Below, piece after piece: positions 29,139 through 39,958 of a DNA stretch of 64,000 nt. The DNA lies in NCBI RefSeq assembly GCF_000146165.2, contig NC_004347.2:930001-994000 (forward strand), written 5' to 3'. Position 1 is the first letter of the stretch; each line of letters starts with the position of its first letter. The translations under genes and the position numbers were made by a program. Source of the stretch: Shewanella oneidensis MR-1. Lineage in GTDB: Bacteria; Pseudomonadota; Gammaproteobacteria; Enterobacterales; Shewanellaceae. The notes below the pieces were generated by a model, which saw nothing but the letters and a program-made list of their open reading frames with translations, was not told the origin of the DNA and made no database searches.

Positions 29139-29615
29139 AGTAGGAAAATCTCGTTGTTAGCAATCAAACGTGTAGAAGCATCTACATCTAGACGGCTATT
29201 TTAGTGGAATTTCATCGCCATGACACCCCCAAAGCTAAATATTTCTGTACTTAGTGAGGTAAATCTCAGCTTTAAAATTTGAACTAAAAAGCATTTTTTT
29301 AATTTAACTGATTGAAAATAATTAATTAAAAGTGTTTTAAATCCATCTGATTCCGCTGAGAATGCGCGGCGGCATTTCCTCTTTTCCACCGCGACGAGCT
29401 TTGGGGAAAATCGTACAGAGTATTGTCATAGCGGCATAAAGTACGAAGCCTTAGCTTGAATAGTTCATCCTTAAGCCATTTTTTATCGTAAAAAGTCCTA
29501 TTGGGGATGGCCAGGCAAGATTGTGATGAATTTTCGTTTGCGTCGCTTCGCTATGTAGGGGAAAATATGCATCCAAATTGCCCGCTAGACCCCCACAAAT
29601 TAAGCAGGAGAGAGC
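29139..29615. other. Divergent promoter region metK/tkt
   Basis: About 475 AT-rich bases that must contain both promoters. TTTTCC near 29382 can pair with GGGGAAAA near 29401. No gene is supported and no SAM riboswitch fold was recognised. Confidence 0.45.
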
Positions 29616-31610
29616 ATGTCTTCCCGTAAAGTACTCGCCAACGCAATCCGTGCGTTAAGTATGGATGCAGTTCAAAAAGCAAACTCAGGCCACCCTGGCG
29701 CCCCAATGGGCATGGCAGATATTGCTGAAGTGCTGTGGAATGATTTCCTTAAGCACAACCCGAACAATCCGAAATGGGTAGATAGAGATCGCTTTATCCT
29801 CTCTAACGGTCACGGCTCTATGCTGATCTACTCTTTATTACACCTCACTGGCTACGATCTGCCAATGGATGAACTGAAGCAATTCCGTCAGTTACATTCT
29901 AAAACCCCAGGTCACCCAGAATATGGTTACACCCCAGGTGTTGAAACCACAACGGGTCCATTAGGTGCGGGGATCAGCAACGCTGTGGGTATGGCGATTG
30001 CAGAAAAAACCTTAGCGGCACAGTTTAACCGTGAAGGTCACGAGATTGTTGACCACTACACTTACTGCTTCCTCGGCGATGGTTGCTTGATGGAAGGTAT
30101 TTCCCACGAAGCTTGTTCTCTGGCAGGTACCTTAGGCTTAGGCAAACTGATCGCATTTTGGGATGACAACGGCATCTCTATCGACGGCCATGTTGAAGGC
30201 TGGTTTACTGATGACACGCCAAAACGTTTCGAATCATATGGCTGGCACGTAATTGCTAACGTCGATGGTCACGACAGCGATGCGATTCGCGCGGCTATTG
30301 AAGCGGCAAAAGCCGTGACCGACAAACCAACCATGATCTGCTGCAAAACCATTATCGGTTTTGGTTCGCCAAACAAATCTGGCAGCCACGATTGCCACGG
30401 CGCACCATTAGGTGATGCGGAAATCGCCGCTGCCCGTGAATTCTTAGGCTGGCCACATGCGCCATTCGAAATCCCTGCCGACGTATACGCAGGTTGGGAT
30501 GCCAAAGACGCGGGAGCTGCCCGTGAAGCCGCATGGAACGACAAGTTTGCCGCTTATGCTGCTGCTTACCCAGAATTAGCTGCTGAATACGAGCGTCGCG
30601 TTCTGAAAGGTGAATTACCAGCCGATTTCGAAGCTAAAGCCCAAGCCTTTATCCAAGAATGCCAAGCCAAAGGCGAAGGTATTGCGAGCCGTAAAGCGTC
30701 ACAAAACGCGATTGCAGCTTTCGGTGCGATTCTACCTGAACTGTTAGGCGGCAGTGCTGACTTAGCAGGTTCTAACCTGACCTTGTGGGCAGGTTCTAAA
30801 GGGATTCAAGATGATCCAGCGGGTAACTACGTGTACTACGGTGTGCGTGAGTTTGGTATGAGTGGCATCATGAACGGTGTGTCTCTGCACGGTGGTTTCA
30901 TCAACTACGGCGCGACTTTCATGATGTTTATGGAATACGCACGTAACGCTGTACGTATGTCTGCACTGATGGGTATTCAAAACATCTTCGTTTACACCCA
31001 TGACTCTATCGGTCAAGGTGAAGACGGCCAACTCACCAACCCGTTTGAGCAATTAGCTAACTTGCGTATGACGCCAAACATGGCGGTATGGCGCCCCTGT
31101 GATGCGGCAGAAACCGCAGTTGCGTGGAAAGCAGCAATTGAACGTCGTCATGCTCCTACATCACTGATCTTCAGCCGTCAAAACCTGAAGGCTCAAGCAC
31201 GTACTGCTGAGCAATTAGCCAATGTGGCAAAAGGCGCTTACGTACTGCAAGATTGTGCAGCTACGCCTGAGTACATCCTGATCGCTACCGGTAGCGAAGT
31301 ACAATTAGCGATGGAAGCAGCTGCGACTCTGACTGAACAAGGCAAGCAAGTGCGTGTGGTTTCTATGCCATCAAACACTGAGTTTGATAAGCAAGATGCA
31401 GCGTACAAAGAATCTGTACTGCCAAAAGCCGTGACTAAGCGTATCGCTATTGAAGCGGCCCATACTGACTTCTGGTACAAGTATGTTGGTTTCGAAGGCA
31501 CGGTTGTGGGCATGACCACCTTCGGTGAGTCTGCGCCAGGCAACGTGCTACTGAAGCACTTCGGTTTCACCGTTGAAAATGTGCTGAACGCTGCAAAATC
31601 ACTAGGCTAA
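29616..31610 (+). CDS. tkt: Transketolase
   Basis: 664 residues. Thiamine diphosphate enzyme of the pentose phosphate pathway that moves two-carbon units between sugar phosphates. The cofactor motif [13 protein letters not shown] is followed by [10 protein letters not shown]; the pyrimidine domain has [21 protein letters not shown] sequence (residues [10 protein letters not shown]). GCAGGAGAG lies just upstream of the ATG. First gene of a run of carbon metabolism genes but with its own terminator. Confidence 0.98.
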   Translation: MSSRKVLANAIRALSMDAVQKANSGHPGAPMGMADIAEVLWNDFLKHNPNNPKWVDRDRFILSNGHGSMLIYSLLHLTGYDLPMDELKQFRQLHSKTPGHPEYGYTPGVETTTGPLGAGISNAVGMAIAEKTLAAQFNREGHEIVDHYTYCFLGDGCLMEGISHEACSLAGTLGLGKLIAFWDDNGISIDGHVEGWFTDDTPKRFESYGWHVIANVDGHDSDAIRAAIEAAKAVTDKPTMICCKTIIGFGSPNKSGSHDCHGAPLGDAEIAAAREFLGWPHAPFEIPADVYAGWDAKDAGAAREAAWNDKFAAYAAAYPELAAEYERRVLKGELPADFEAKAQAFIQECQAKGEGIASRKASQNAIAAFGAILPELLGGSADLAGSNLTLWAGSKGIQDDPAGNYVYYGVREFGMSGIMNGVSLHGGFINYGATFMMFMEYARNAVRMSALMGIQNIFVYTHDSIGQGEDGQLTNPFEQLANLRMTPNMAVWRPCDAAETAVAWKAAIERRHAPTSLIFSRQNLKAQARTAEQLANVAKGAYVLQDCAATPEYILIATGSEVQLAMEAAATLTEQGKQVRVVSMPSNTEFDKQDAAYKESVLPKAVTKRIAIEAAHTDFWYKYVGFEGTVVGMTTFGESAPGNVLLKHFGFTVENVLNAAKSLG

Positions 31611-31665
31611 TTGTTTAGGTGATGGGATTACCGACAAAAGGTTAAACTTTTGAAAGGTTAATCTG

Positions 31666-31671
31666 TATAAT
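31666..31671 (+). promoter_or_regulatory. Candidate -10 box ahead of epd
   Basis: A perfect TATAAT hexamer with TTAAAC 18 bases upstream as a weak -35 match. It lies directly in front of the tkt terminator hairpin, so an epd transcript started here would begin inside that hairpin. Confidence 0.35.
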
Positions 31672-31672
31672 G

Positions 31673-31701
31673 CGGCCTGCAATCGTTTGCAGGCCGTTTT
31701 T
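31673..31701 (+). terminator. Terminator of tkt
   Basis: CGGCCTGCAA at 31673-31682 pairs with TTGCAGGCCG at 31687-31696, followed by five T. Confidence 0.88.
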
Positions 31702-31738
31702 GTATATGCAGTATTGTTAAGAGGAAATAAAGACCTCA

Positions 31739-32755
31739 ATGATCCGAGTCGCAATCAATGGTTATGGTCGTATTGGCCGCTCAATCCTTCGCGCTTTATA
31801 TGAGTCAGGAAAACGCCAGCAAATCCAAATTGTCGCAATCAATGAGTTGGCTAAGCCTGAAGCCATTATTCATCTGACCCAGTACGATACTACCCACGGG
31901 CGGTTTCAGCCCAGAGTCAAATTAGTCGATGGGCAGATGCAGATCGGCGACGATACCATCAAGATTTTTCACGAGCCGGATCCGGCAAAACTTCCTTGGC
32001 GTGAGCTGGATATTGATATCGTTTATGAAGCCACTGGCGCCATTTTAGATCGCCAAAGCTGCGAAGCACATATCCACGCGGGTGCCAAACAAGTCTTAAT
32101 TAGTCATCCTTCATCGGCCGATGTCGACGGCACTATCGTTTACGGTGTGAACCACGATCTATTGCGCGCCGAGCATACCGTGGTCTCTAATGCCTCATGT
32201 ACCACCAACTGTATCGTGCCTGTGATTGATGTACTCGATAAACACTTTGGCGTGAAAAGTGGCGCGATTACCACCATCCATTCAGCGATGAACGATCAGC
32301 AAGTGATTGATGCCTATCATGATGACTTACGCCGCACCCGAGCGGCTGGGCAGTCGATTATTCCCGTTGATACTAAACTTGCCCGCGGTATTGAGCGGAT
32401 TTTGCCGCACATGAAGGACAAATTTGAGGCGATTTCGGTGCGTGTTCCCACGATCAACGTAACAGCTATCGATCTTTCGGTAACATTAGATAAAACAGTG
32501 GATATTGCGACCGTCAATCAAGTGTTAGAATTGGCCGCCAATGGACGATTTAACGGCATCTTAGGCTATACTGACGAGCCGCTGGTATCCTGTGATTTTA
32601 ACCATGATCCGCGCTCCAGTATTGTCGATGGCACCCAGACTCGAGTCAGCGCTGGGCAGTTAGTCAAATTGCTGCTGTGGTGCGATAACGAGTGGGGCTT
32701 TGCCAATCGCATGTTAGATACCAGTTTGGCGATGATTGCAGCTAAACAAAGCTGA
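31739..32755 (+). CDS. epd: D-erythrose-4-phosphate dehydrogenase
   Basis: 338 residues of the GAPDH superfamily. N-terminal [13 protein letters not shown]-binding loop and catalytic [12 protein letters not shown]. It oxidises erythrose 4-phosphate to 4-phosphoerythronate, the first step toward pyridoxal phosphate. Position upstream of pgk and fba (epd-pgk-fba order as in E. coli) and the divergent sequence relative to glycolytic GAPDH support Epd. Confidence 0.94.
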   Translation: MIRVAINGYGRIGRSILRALYESGKRQQIQIVAINELAKPEAIIHLTQYDTTHGRFQPRVKLVDGQMQIGDDTIKIFHEPDPAKLPWRELDIDIVYEATGAILDRQSCEAHIHAGAKQVLISHPSSADVDGTIVYGVNHDLLRAEHTVVSNASCTTNCIVPVIDVLDKHFGVKSGAITTIHSAMNDQQVIDAYHDDLRRTRAAGQSIIPVDTKLARGIERILPHMKDKFEAISVRVPTINVTAIDLSVTLDKTVDIATVNQVLELAANGRFNGILGYTDEPLVSCDFNHDPRSSIVDGTQTRVSAGQLVKLLLWCDNEWGFANRMLDTSLAMIAAKQS

Positions 32756-32888
32756 AGATAAGAATTGATACCAATGGGTTAAACTGTGGGTCGCCAATTC
32801 GACGGGATGTCGAGTGCCGAATCGCTATCTACACTAACCGATTGATGAAAAACCAGTTTGTTTTTTGATTATAAAAGGAAGCGTTACC

Positions 32889-34064
32889 ATGGCAATTATC
32901 AATATGTCAGATTTAGATCTCCAAGGTAAGCGAGTGCTTATTCGTGAAGATCTCAATGTGCCTGTCAGCAATGGCGTCGTCACCAGTGATGCGCGCCTTA
33001 GAGCCTCTCTCCCCACTATCGAGTTAGCCCTTGCCAAAGGCGCGGCGGTAATGGTGATGTCTCACTTGGGTCGTCCAACCGAAGGTGAGTACAACAGCGA
33101 ATTTTCCATGCAACCTGTGGTCGATTACTTGGCCAAAGCCCTGTCTTGTCCTGTGCGCTTAGCGACCGACTACTTAGACGGCGTTGAAGTGGCTGTAGGT
33201 GAAGTGGTGGTGTTTGAAAACGTTCGCTTCAATAAAGGCGAGAAGAAAAACGACGAAGCGTTATCTAAGAAGATGGCAGCGTTATGTGATGTGTATGTGA
33301 TGGATGCTTTCGGCACGGCTCACCGCGCAGAAGCCTCAACGAATGGCGTTGGTTTATACGCGCCAATTGCTTGTGCTGGTCCATTACTGGCGCAAGAGTT
33401 AGATGCTTTAGGTAAGGCGTTAGATAATCCAGCGCGTCCATTAGTGGCAATCGTTGGTGGCTCTAAAGTGTCGACTAAGCTCACCGTATTAGAAAGCTTA
33501 TCAGGCATTGTGGATCAATTAGTGGTTGGTGGTGGTATCGCTAACACCTTTATCGCTGCGGCGGGCCACAACGTGGGTAAATCCTTATACGAAGCGGATT
33601 TAATTGATGAAGCTAAGCGCTTAGTGGCGAACGCGCAAAGCCGCGGTGGCGATATTCCCGTACCTACCGATGTGGTTGTGGCGGGTGAGTTTAGCCCAAC
33701 GGCAGCTGCTACCTTAAAAGCAGTGAGTGATGTTGGCGATAGCGATATGATTTTCGACATCGGCCCCGACAGTGCCGAAGCGTTAGCGAAAATCATTGAG
33801 TCTGCTGGCACTATCGTATGGAACGGCCCAGTTGGTGTGTTCGAGTTTGACCAATTCGGTGAAGGCACTAAGCGCATCGCTCACGCGATTGCGGATTCCA
33901 AAGCCTTCTCTATCGCTGGCGGTGGTGACACCTTGGCGGCGGTCGATAAATACGGTATCGCCGATAAAGTTTCTTATATCTCTACGGGCGGTGGCGCTTT
34001 CCTCGAGTTCCTCGAAGGTAAAGAGTTACCTGCTGTAGCTATGCTAAAAAAACGTGGTGCTTAA
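32889..34064 (+). CDS. pgk: Phosphoglycerate kinase
   Basis: 391 residues. Transfers phosphate from 1,3-bisphosphoglycerate to ADP in glycolysis. Signatures: [24 protein letters not shown], and the C-terminal nucleotide-site block [19 protein letters not shown] at 32889 ([11 protein letters not shown]) has AAAGGAAG eight bases upstream and gives the usual length; an upstream in-frame ATT/ATA region was not used. 133 bases behind epd. Confidence 0.97.
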
Positions 34065-34082
34065 CATTTAGTTAGGTATTGC

Positions 34083-34109
34083 GCCATCGCGGCACTGCGC
34101 CGCGATGGC
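34083..34109 (+). repeat. Perfect 11-bp hairpin between pgk and fba
   Basis: GCCATCGCGGC at 34083-34093 pairs perfectly with GCCGCGATGGC at 34099-34109. No T-run follows on the + strand (the next bases are ACGAAAAAAT), so it is more likely an mRNA-stabilising or processing element that separates pgk and fba levels than a terminator. A minus-strand terminator is not needed here. Confidence 0.6.
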
Positions 34110-34251
34110 ACGAAAAAATGATAAAAAAATTATAAAAAAACCGCTCATTCTCTAAAGGGATTTAAACATCACTAGAGCGATTGAGCATAAAAATCCATCC
34201 AAACGATAGCGACCTCGGTGACGGAACTCACCCTATTATTGGAGTTAAAAA

Positions 34252-35319
34252 ATGGCGTTAATTTCCCTACGACAACTACTCGATCACGCGGCAGAACATG
34301 GATACGGTGTGCCAGCGTTCAACGTAAATAACCTTGAGCAAATGCGCGCCATCATGCAGGCCGCAGAAGCCACTGATAGCCCTGTTATCGTGCAAGCCTC
34401 TGCGGGTGCGCGTAAATATGCCCGTCCTCAGTTCTTAAAATACCTGATGACCGCAGCGCTTGAGCAGTATCCCGATATCCCAGTCTGTATTCACCAAGAC
34501 CACGGTACTGACCCTGATATCTGTCAGCGTTCAATTCAACTTGGTATGTCCTCAGTGATGATGGACGGATCATTAATGGCCGATGGTAAAACCCCTGCGT
34601 CTTACGAGTACAACGTTGATGTCACTCGTAGAACCGTTGCATTCGCCCACGCCTGTGGTGTGTCTGTAGAGGGTGAAATCGGTTGTTTAGGTAGCTTAGA
34701 AACCGGTACTGCCGGTGAAGAAGACGGTGTGGGCGCAGAAGGCGTATTAAGCCACGACCAACTGCTGACCAGCCCAGAAGAAGCCGCCCGCTTTGTTGCC
34801 GATACCCATGTTGACGCGCTGGCGATTGCGATTGGTACCAGCCACGGTGCATACAAGTTCAGTCGTAAACCGACGGGTGATGTACTGCGTATCGACCGTA
34901 TCAAAGAAATCCATGCCCGCATTCCTAACACTCATTTAGTGATGCATGGTTCATCTTCAGTGCCACAAGAATGGCTTAAGATCATCAACCAATACGGTGG
35001 TCAAATTCCTGAAACTTACGGCGTGCCATTAGAAGAAATCGTTGAAGGTATCAAACACGGCGTGCGTAAAGTGAACATCGATACCGACCTGCGTTTAGCC
35101 TCTACCGGCGCGGTACGTAAATACTTGGCAGAACACCCAAGCGAGTTCGACCCACGTAAGTTCCTGAAAGCCTCTATGGAAGCGATGGCAGACATCTGTA
35201 CTGTTCGTTACGAAGCCTTCGGTTGTGCGGGTCAGGCTTCTAAGATTAAGCCTTTGTCTTTACAAGCAATGTACAAAGCTTACCAATCAGGTGCCTTAGA
35301 TCCTAAGATCAATCTGTAA
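34252..35319 (+). CDS. fba: Class II fructose-bisphosphate aldolase
   Basis: 355 residues. Zinc enzyme that cleaves or forms fructose 1,6-bisphosphate. [10 protein letters not shown] contains the zinc-binding histidine and catalytic region, [13 protein letters not shown] follows, and HGSSSVP binds phosphate. The long form (about 355 residues, Calvin-cycle type subgroup) differs from E. coli FbaA in subgroup. Ribosome site TTGGAG precedes the ATG. Confidence 0.96.
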   Translation: MALISLRQLLDHAAEHGYGVPAFNVNNLEQMRAIMQAAEATDSPVIVQASAGARKYARPQFLKYLMTAALEQYPDIPVCIHQDHGTDPDICQRSIQLGMSSVMMDGSLMADGKTPASYEYNVDVTRRTVAFAHACGVSVEGEIGCLGSLETGTAGEEDGVGAEGVLSHDQLLTSPEEAARFVADTHVDALAIAIGTSHGAYKFSRKPTGDVLRIDRIKEIHARIPNTHLVMHGSSSVPQEWLKIINQYGGQIPETYGVPLEEIVEGIKHGVRKVNIDTDLRLASTGAVRKYLAEHPSEFDPRKFLKASMEAMADICTVRYEAFGCAGQASKIKPLSLQAMYKAYQSGALDPKINL

Positions 35320-35338
35320 GCCTTAAATCACTTTTCAG

Positions 35339-35363
35339 AGCCCGCTAATCAGCGGGCTTTTTT
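35339..35363 (+). terminator. Terminator of fba
   Basis: AGCCCGCT at 35339-35346 pairs with AGCGGGCT at 35351-35358 around AATC, followed by six T. Confidence 0.92.
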
Positions 35364-35456
35364 ATGCAAAAAAATCGATGAATTTTTATTTTTCAATCGT
35401 AAATGTTAGAATTACGCAGATTTTTAGGGGATTAAACGGAACAGGAACGGATATAC

Positions 35457-36194
35457 ATGAAGAAAGTACTGACCGCGGCACTATTGATGACGGCGCCATT
35501 TATGGCGAATGCGGGAGCTGATTTTGTTAAAGGTGATAAGACATTTGCAGGCGAAGCCGAGCTAGGTGCTACCTTAACCACAGGCAATACTGACACCTCA
35601 TCTTACAAAGGTCGCTTAAACTTCAAACACGAATTAGGTGACTGGGAAAACCAATATCTTTTAGAAGGTTTATATAAAGAAGATACGGGTGCTGTGACCG
35701 CTAAGCGTTATTTAGCCGGTGCGCAGGGCAACTATAAGATGAATGACCGCAGTTATTGGTTTGCCAATGCTAATTACGAAGTTGATCCCTTTACCGGTTA
35801 TGACTACACCCTATCGGGTGCAACGGGTTATGGTCATAGACTCTTGGACACCAGCAAGACTTTCTTAGATGTTGAAATCGGTCCCGGTTATATCTATCAA
35901 CGCCTTGATTCAGAACAGGCCCTGCTAGAAGGCACTGATTCCAATGACAGCGTTGTTGCCCACGGCGTGATTAACTTCGAAACTGAAATTACTGAAACCT
36001 CGAAATTCCAGCAACGTTTTGTGGCCGACTATGGTGAAAAATTAGACGCGCGCTCGGAAACTTCACTCACAGCCAATATTATTGGTGCCTTGGCGATGAA
36101 GTTTGCCATTATCGTACGTTATAACAGTGAGCCACTGGACGATAAAAAGAGCACCGATACCGAAACGAATATGACTTTGCTCTACTCGTTCTAA
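35457..36194 (+). CDS. DUF481-family outer membrane protein
   Basis: 245 residues with an N-terminal signal peptide ending in ANA (residue ~19). The rest is a set of alternating amphipathic strands (LGATLTTGNTDTSSYKGRLNF at the start, terminal aromatic residue YSF) typical of an outer membrane beta barrel in the salt-induced YdiY/DUF481 family. Function unknown. A terminator follows. Confidence 0.88.
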   Translation: MKKVLTAALLMTAPFMANAGADFVKGDKTFAGEAELGATLTTGNTDTSSYKGRLNFKHELGDWENQYLLEGLYKEDTGAVTAKRYLAGAQGNYKMNDRSYWFANANYEVDPFTGYDYTLSGATGYGHRLLDTSKTFLDVEIGPGYIYQRLDSEQALLEGTDSNDSVVAHGVINFETEITETSKFQQRFVADYGEKLDARSETSLTANIIGALAMKFAIIVRYNSEPLDDKKSTDTETNMTLLYSF

Positions 36195-36215
36195 TCAATG
36201 TGATTGCTATCAACA

Positions 36216-36239
36216 TAAAAGCACCGAAAGGTGCTTTTT
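36216..36239 (+). terminator. Terminator of the DUF481 gene
   Basis: AAAAGCACC at 36216-36224 pairs with GGTGCTTTT at 36229-36237 around GAAA, with further T. Confidence 0.9.
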
Positions 36240-36434
36240 TATTGGCTATTTTTAGACTAACTTGAAATAAAGTTAGTAAAGTCTTTATTAGGTTTATCTG
36301 TAGTTATACAAAAATTAATGTTTTAAGAGCCTTTCGTTATCAGGAAATGCATAGAAAGTTGCGTTTTGTCAAAATTTACAGAACACGACCTATGGTAATT
36401 TGCGAACTAATTTCCCTTGCAGAGATCAACTTTG

Positions 36435-37904
36435 ATGAAATTACAGCGGTGGTTTAGAAACAGTGGCGTGGCGTTGTTAAGCCTATGCTGCGTGGCAATA
36501 TTGAGCGGATTCTCACCCGCAGTTTGGGCGATGACCGAAGGAGGTGAACGGCTCGATTTAACCGCTGCAACAGTGGGTTATATTGCCGTGTGTGTTTTTG
36601 TTCTCGCCTATTTATTGGTGATGGCTGAAGAGACGCTGCATCTGCGTAAATCCAAACCTGTGTTGGTCGCAGCAGGCATTATTTGGGGCATGATAGGTTT
36701 TGTGTATGTGCAAAATGGTATGTCAGAGGTTTCTGAGACGGCCTTTAAGCACAATTTATTAGAATATGCCGAGTTATTACTCTTCTTATTGGTGGCGATG
36801 ACCTATATCAATGCCATGGAAGAACGTAATTTATTCGATGCCATCCGCGGCTGGTTAGTGGGACGTGGTTTTAGCTTGCGAACCGTTTTTTGGCTAACTG
36901 GCTTTATGGCTTTCTTCATTTCGCCCGTGGCTGATAACTTAACAACGGCGTTATTAATGTGCGCTGTGGTGATGAAAGTTGGGGCTGGACAGCGAAAATT
37001 CATTACACTCGCTTGTATTAATATTGTGGTGGCGGCCAATGCGGGCGGTACATTTAGTCCCTTTGGAGATATCACTACCTTGATGGTTTGGCAAAAGGGG
37101 TTAGTGCATTTTGCAGATTTCTTCTATCTGTTTATTCCTGCGCTAGTCAATTTTGCCTTACCTGCCGCGATCATGAGTATATTTATTCCGCACTATGTGC
37201 CTCAGCCTGAAAAAGAGCAGGTTTACACTAAACCTGGAGCTAAACGTATCGTCGCACTCTTCTTGTTGACAATTGCTACCGCGGTGTGTGCTCACTCCTT
37301 CCTTGGAATGCCGCCCGTGCTTGGGATGATGACAGGTCTTGGTTTCTTACAATTCTTTGGTTATTACCTGCGTAAGACCTTTGATCGCTCCGTTGCCCGT
37401 GAACGTGCCAAGGCAGAATTGCGTCAGGATGAGCAACGTCTTCTGCAGCTTGGTAGTGTGGTGCCCTTCGATGTGTTTAGCCGGATCTCCCGCGCTGAAT
37501 GGGATACCTTGCTGTTCTTCTACGGTGTGGTTTTGTGTGTTGGCGGCCTTGGTTTTATGGGGTATTTGAGCTTAGTGTCTGAGGCGCTATATTCCAACTG
37601 GGATGCGACCTATGCCAACGTGGCTATCGGTCTGTTGTCTTCGGTTGTTGATAATATCCCGGTGATGTTTGCTGTGTTGACGATGAACCCAGAGATGGCC
37701 CTAGGCCAATGGTTACTGGTAACGTTAACCGCAGGGGTAGGGGGCAGTTTATTGTCAATTGGCAGTGCTGCAGGAGTTGCGTTAATGGGACAAGCGAGGG
37801 GGATTTACACCTTTGGTGCCCATTTGCGTTGGACACCTGTCATTGCACTGGGTTATGTCGCGAGCATTTTAGTACATATGTGGCTCAATGCTGCAATGTT
37901 CTAA
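36435..37904 (+). CDS. nhaD: NhaD-type Na+/H+ antiporter
   Basis: 489 residues, about 12 hydrophobic segments preceded by a hydrophobic, signal-like N terminus. Signatures of NhaD in the ion transporter superfamily are SPVADNLTTALLM and NAGGTFSPFGDITTLMVWQKG, plus SSVVDNIPVMFAVL in the second half. It expels sodium in exchange for protons and complements the sodium pumping NQR. ATG at 36435 (MKLQRWF) is preferred over a TTG 18 bases upstream. Confidence 0.9.
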   Translation: MKLQRWFRNSGVALLSLCCVAILSGFSPAVWAMTEGGERLDLTAATVGYIAVCVFVLAYLLVMAEETLHLRKSKPVLVAAGIIWGMIGFVYVQNGMSEVSETAFKHNLLEYAELLLFLLVAMTYINAMEERNLFDAIRGWLVGRGFSLRTVFWLTGFMAFFISPVADNLTTALLMCAVVMKVGAGQRKFITLACINIVVAANAGGTFSPFGDITTLMVWQKGLVHFADFFYLFIPALVNFALPAAIMSIFIPHYVPQPEKEQVYTKPGAKRIVALFLLTIATAVCAHSFLGMPPVLGMMTGLGFLQFFGYYLRKTFDRSVARERAKAELRQDEQRLLQLGSVVPFDVFSRISRAEWDTLLFFYGVVLCVGGLGFMGYLSLVSEALYSNWDATYANVAIGLLSSVVDNIPVMFAVLTMNPEMALGQWLLVTLTAGVGGSLLSIGSAAGVALMGQARGIYTFGAHLRWTPVIALGYVASILVHMWLNAAMF

Positions 37905-37969
37905 AAATAAATGAAACATCTTGTATCTTGATGATTTTTTAGCATTTAATTTTTTATTGATGTAATTCA

Positions 37970-37984
37970 CAGATTATTAATCTG
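37970..37984. promoter_or_regulatory. Perfect 15-bp palindrome upstream of first winged-helix regulator
   Basis: CAGATTA-T-TAATCTG, arms of seven around one central base, 85 bases before the regulator ATG. No T-run follows, so a terminator is unlikely and an operator is possible. Confidence 0.45.
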
Positions 37985-38069
37985 GTAAAGATAGGTGCTT
38001 TCGAATCACTGCGTTGTTTAAGTTCAAATTGTATACTCGGCTCCAAGTAAAATGGTGAGAGGAGCCGAG

Positions 38070-38816
38070 ATGCAAATTGGTGATTGTTGGTTTGATGCGC
38101 ATGAACATTTGTTAGTTGATGCCTCTGGTTGTCGTTGGATGCTGAGTGTCGACGAGTATCAAGTGCTGAGTGTATTGGCTAAGAATCAAGGAAAGGTGGT
38201 TTCCCGCTTTGAATTAATTCAGCTATTGTCATCCTATGGTAAGGATTCCTCTTGCTGTGATGATATTCTCTATGATGTTATCAAGCGCTTACGCACCATA
38301 TTAGGGAAAAAACCATACTCTCTACTCGATACAGTGAGAGGCGAGGGATTTATTCTTTATTCTTCATCACCTTCTACTCACCATAAGTTGCTCGACTCCC
38401 CAACATATCAAATCAATCCGATACAGTTTGCGCTCGTGATACTTGTCACCCTAGTCACCCTTTGTGGGATTGGCATGCATATCACTCACCCCACAGAGAT
38501 TGCGCCTAATTTTCGTCAGCAGATCCGGATGGCTAATGGTTCATCCTCTGAGGTTCGGTTTTACACGGGACAGAATTATGGCGTGGAGATGAAATCCCTC
38601 GTTAAGCAAATGATGGGACAAATCGAGGCGTGTGCTGTTTTCCCTTGGCAATCAATTGCGGCGAATGTCTCTGCAGATCGCAAGCTTATCAGCTTTATCT
38701 TAAGGGGTAATCGTGATAATGGTCTAAAATATCAAACGGTTAAGCTAATGTCTGACAACTTTATCCTCGATACCTCGCAGCCAGATTGGCTAACGCTTAC
38801 GGGGATTTGTCGCTAA
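38070..38816 (+). CDS. Membrane-anchored winged-helix regulator A (ToxR/CadC-like architecture)
   Basis: 248 residues. Residues ~1-105 form an OmpR/PhoB-type winged helix (MQIGDCWFDAHEHLLVD, LSVDEYQVLSVLAKNQGKVVSR, recognition region around IKRLRTILG, DTVRGEGFILY wing). One transmembrane helix at ~123-143 and a ~105-residue periplasmic domain with Cys188 and Cys247. No receiver domain, so it is a one-component membrane regulator. GAGAGGAG lies six bases before the ATG at 38070. Paralogue of the regulator at 41225. The gene at 38818 follows after one base. Confidence 0.85.
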   Translation: MQIGDCWFDAHEHLLVDASGCRWMLSVDEYQVLSVLAKNQGKVVSRFELIQLLSSYGKDSSCCDDILYDVIKRLRTILGKKPYSLLDTVRGEGFILYSSSPSTHHKLLDSPTYQINPIQFALVILVTLVTLCGIGMHITHPTEIAPNFRQQIRMANGSSSEVRFYTGQNYGVEMKSLVKQMMGQIEACAVFPWQSIAANVSADRKLISFILRGNRDNGLKYQTVKLMSDNFILDTSQPDWLTLTGICR

Positions 38817-38817
38817 A

Positions 38818-39357
38818 ATGACAGCCAATATTTTCGCATTTAGCCGCTTTAAGCCTTGGCAACTCCTGTTGGTCGTGATGCTTGGACTTGGGATATTGAT
38901 CTACGGATATGCCGCGAGTTTTAGCCATAAAAGTTTGAACTTAAACTGCCAGGCTCAGCTGTATCAACCGCCTTTTTTGGATGCCACCTCGTCTTCATTG
39001 CATCATTCATTAGCGCTTACCGTTCGAGTGCAGGGCAAAAAAGTGAATTTAAATTATCGTTACGGCAGTAATGCTAAGGAGCTTGCGTCCATTAATTACT
39101 CTGGCGTAGTTAAAAATTTTGAGATTGGCTCAATGACTTATCAATTTGATTTGGCTCAGGCAAACGTCAAAATGGATTTGCTACAGACAGAGTTCCCTGA
39201 ACCCATGCGAGATGATGTTCAACGTTCAAGGGCGGCATTAATAGCGCTGGGGACAATGAGCCTTAATATGCAAATAGTGGATATTAATCGTCTCGATGAC
39301 TATACCCTGATTAAATTTACCCCCAGTGATAATTTATGGGCATGCAGTAGTCGCTAA
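38818..39357 (+). CDS. Periplasmic membrane-anchored partner of regulator A (ToxS-like)
   Basis: 179 residues: short cytoplasmic start, one transmembrane helix (~14-33), then a periplasmic domain with Cys44 near its start and Cys176 near its end. It begins one base after regulator A and matches the ToxS/VtrC pattern in size, topology and position, but I see no strong sequence match to those families. Paralogue of the product at 41961 (shared LNC, NYRY, PS-N blocks). Probably senses or stabilises the regulator's periplasmic domain; inference. Confidence 0.75.
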   Translation: MTANIFAFSRFKPWQLLLVVMLGLGILIYGYAASFSHKSLNLNCQAQLYQPPFLDATSSSLHHSLALTVRVQGKKVNLNYRYGSNAKELASINYSGVVKNFEIGSMTYQFDLAQANVKMDLLQTEFPEPMRDDVQRSRAALIALGTMSLNMQIVDINRLDDYTLIKFTPSDNLWACSSR

Positions 39358-39423
39358 TAACAATATAGGCATCCAACTCCTCCTTGAAGTGGATGCCTAT
39401 CTATTGGGATGCGATGAAAGGGA

Positions 39424-39948
39424 TTACAACGGAGCGACAGGGACTAATGCCAGTTCATTATTGGCTTTCGTACCATAGATCTGAATCGCGACTTTAATTT
39501 GGGACACTGCGCCACTCGGATCCTTTGACTGCCAATCGAGTCCTGCTATTTCAAACTGATATTGACCATTTTTTACCTCAGTCAACTTACCACTGCACTC
39601 ACCTTTGCTTTGGCAACGATAGTTTTGAACGACATGCCAACGCTTCCATGCTTTGGGATTTGGCGAAGATTTATTTTTGTCAGTAAAGCCAAAATAATAA
39701 ATATCGTAGTTTTTTGCTGTGATAATCGCCGCTTGATTAGCATCTGTCAGCGAAAATACCAAGGTACCTGTATTGGGATCAAATTGCTCTACAGCCAGAT
39801 TAATCTGTGCTGCTTCGTCAATACTCACGGTTTTTTCAACTGGCGGTGGTGGCGGCGGAGGGGTTTTTTCCTCGGATGTATTATCGTCACTACCACAGCC
39901 CACTAGGGCAAGCGTTCCTAGGGTTAATGCAAGTAATGGGTATTTCAT
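39424..39948 (-). CDS. Lipoprotein co-transcribed with the split-Soret cytochrome
   Basis: 174 residues. Lipobox ALVGC, then a polyproline stretch and a beta-rich domain (TVSIDEAAQINLAVEQFD). That domain recalls the N-terminal beta domain of OmcA/MtrC outer membrane cytochromes in general character, but contains no heme motif; the relation is tentative. ATG at 39948 has AAGGAGG five bases upstream, and this ribosome site lies directly after the cytochrome stop codon. Function unknown, probably a partner of the cytochrome. Confidence 0.75.
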   Translation of the reverse strand: MKYPLLALTLGTLALVGCGSDDNTSEEKTPPPPPPPVEKTVSIDEAAQINLAVEQFDPNTGTLVFSLTDANQAAIITAKNYDIYYFGFTDKNKSSPNPKAWKRWHVVQNYRCQSKGECSGKLTEVKNGQYQFEIAGLDWQSKDPSGAVSQIKVAIQIYGTKANNELALVPVAPL

Positions 39949-39958
39949 CACTGCCTCC

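Noticed and set aside
29139..29615. SAM riboswitch before metK
   Set aside because: No k-turn, pseudoknot or terminator pairing was found on the metK strand.
36195..36434. Ion-sensing riboswitch before nhaD
   Set aside because: No conserved stem pattern of the known sodium or lithium riboswitch classes could be recognised; the region is plain AT-rich.
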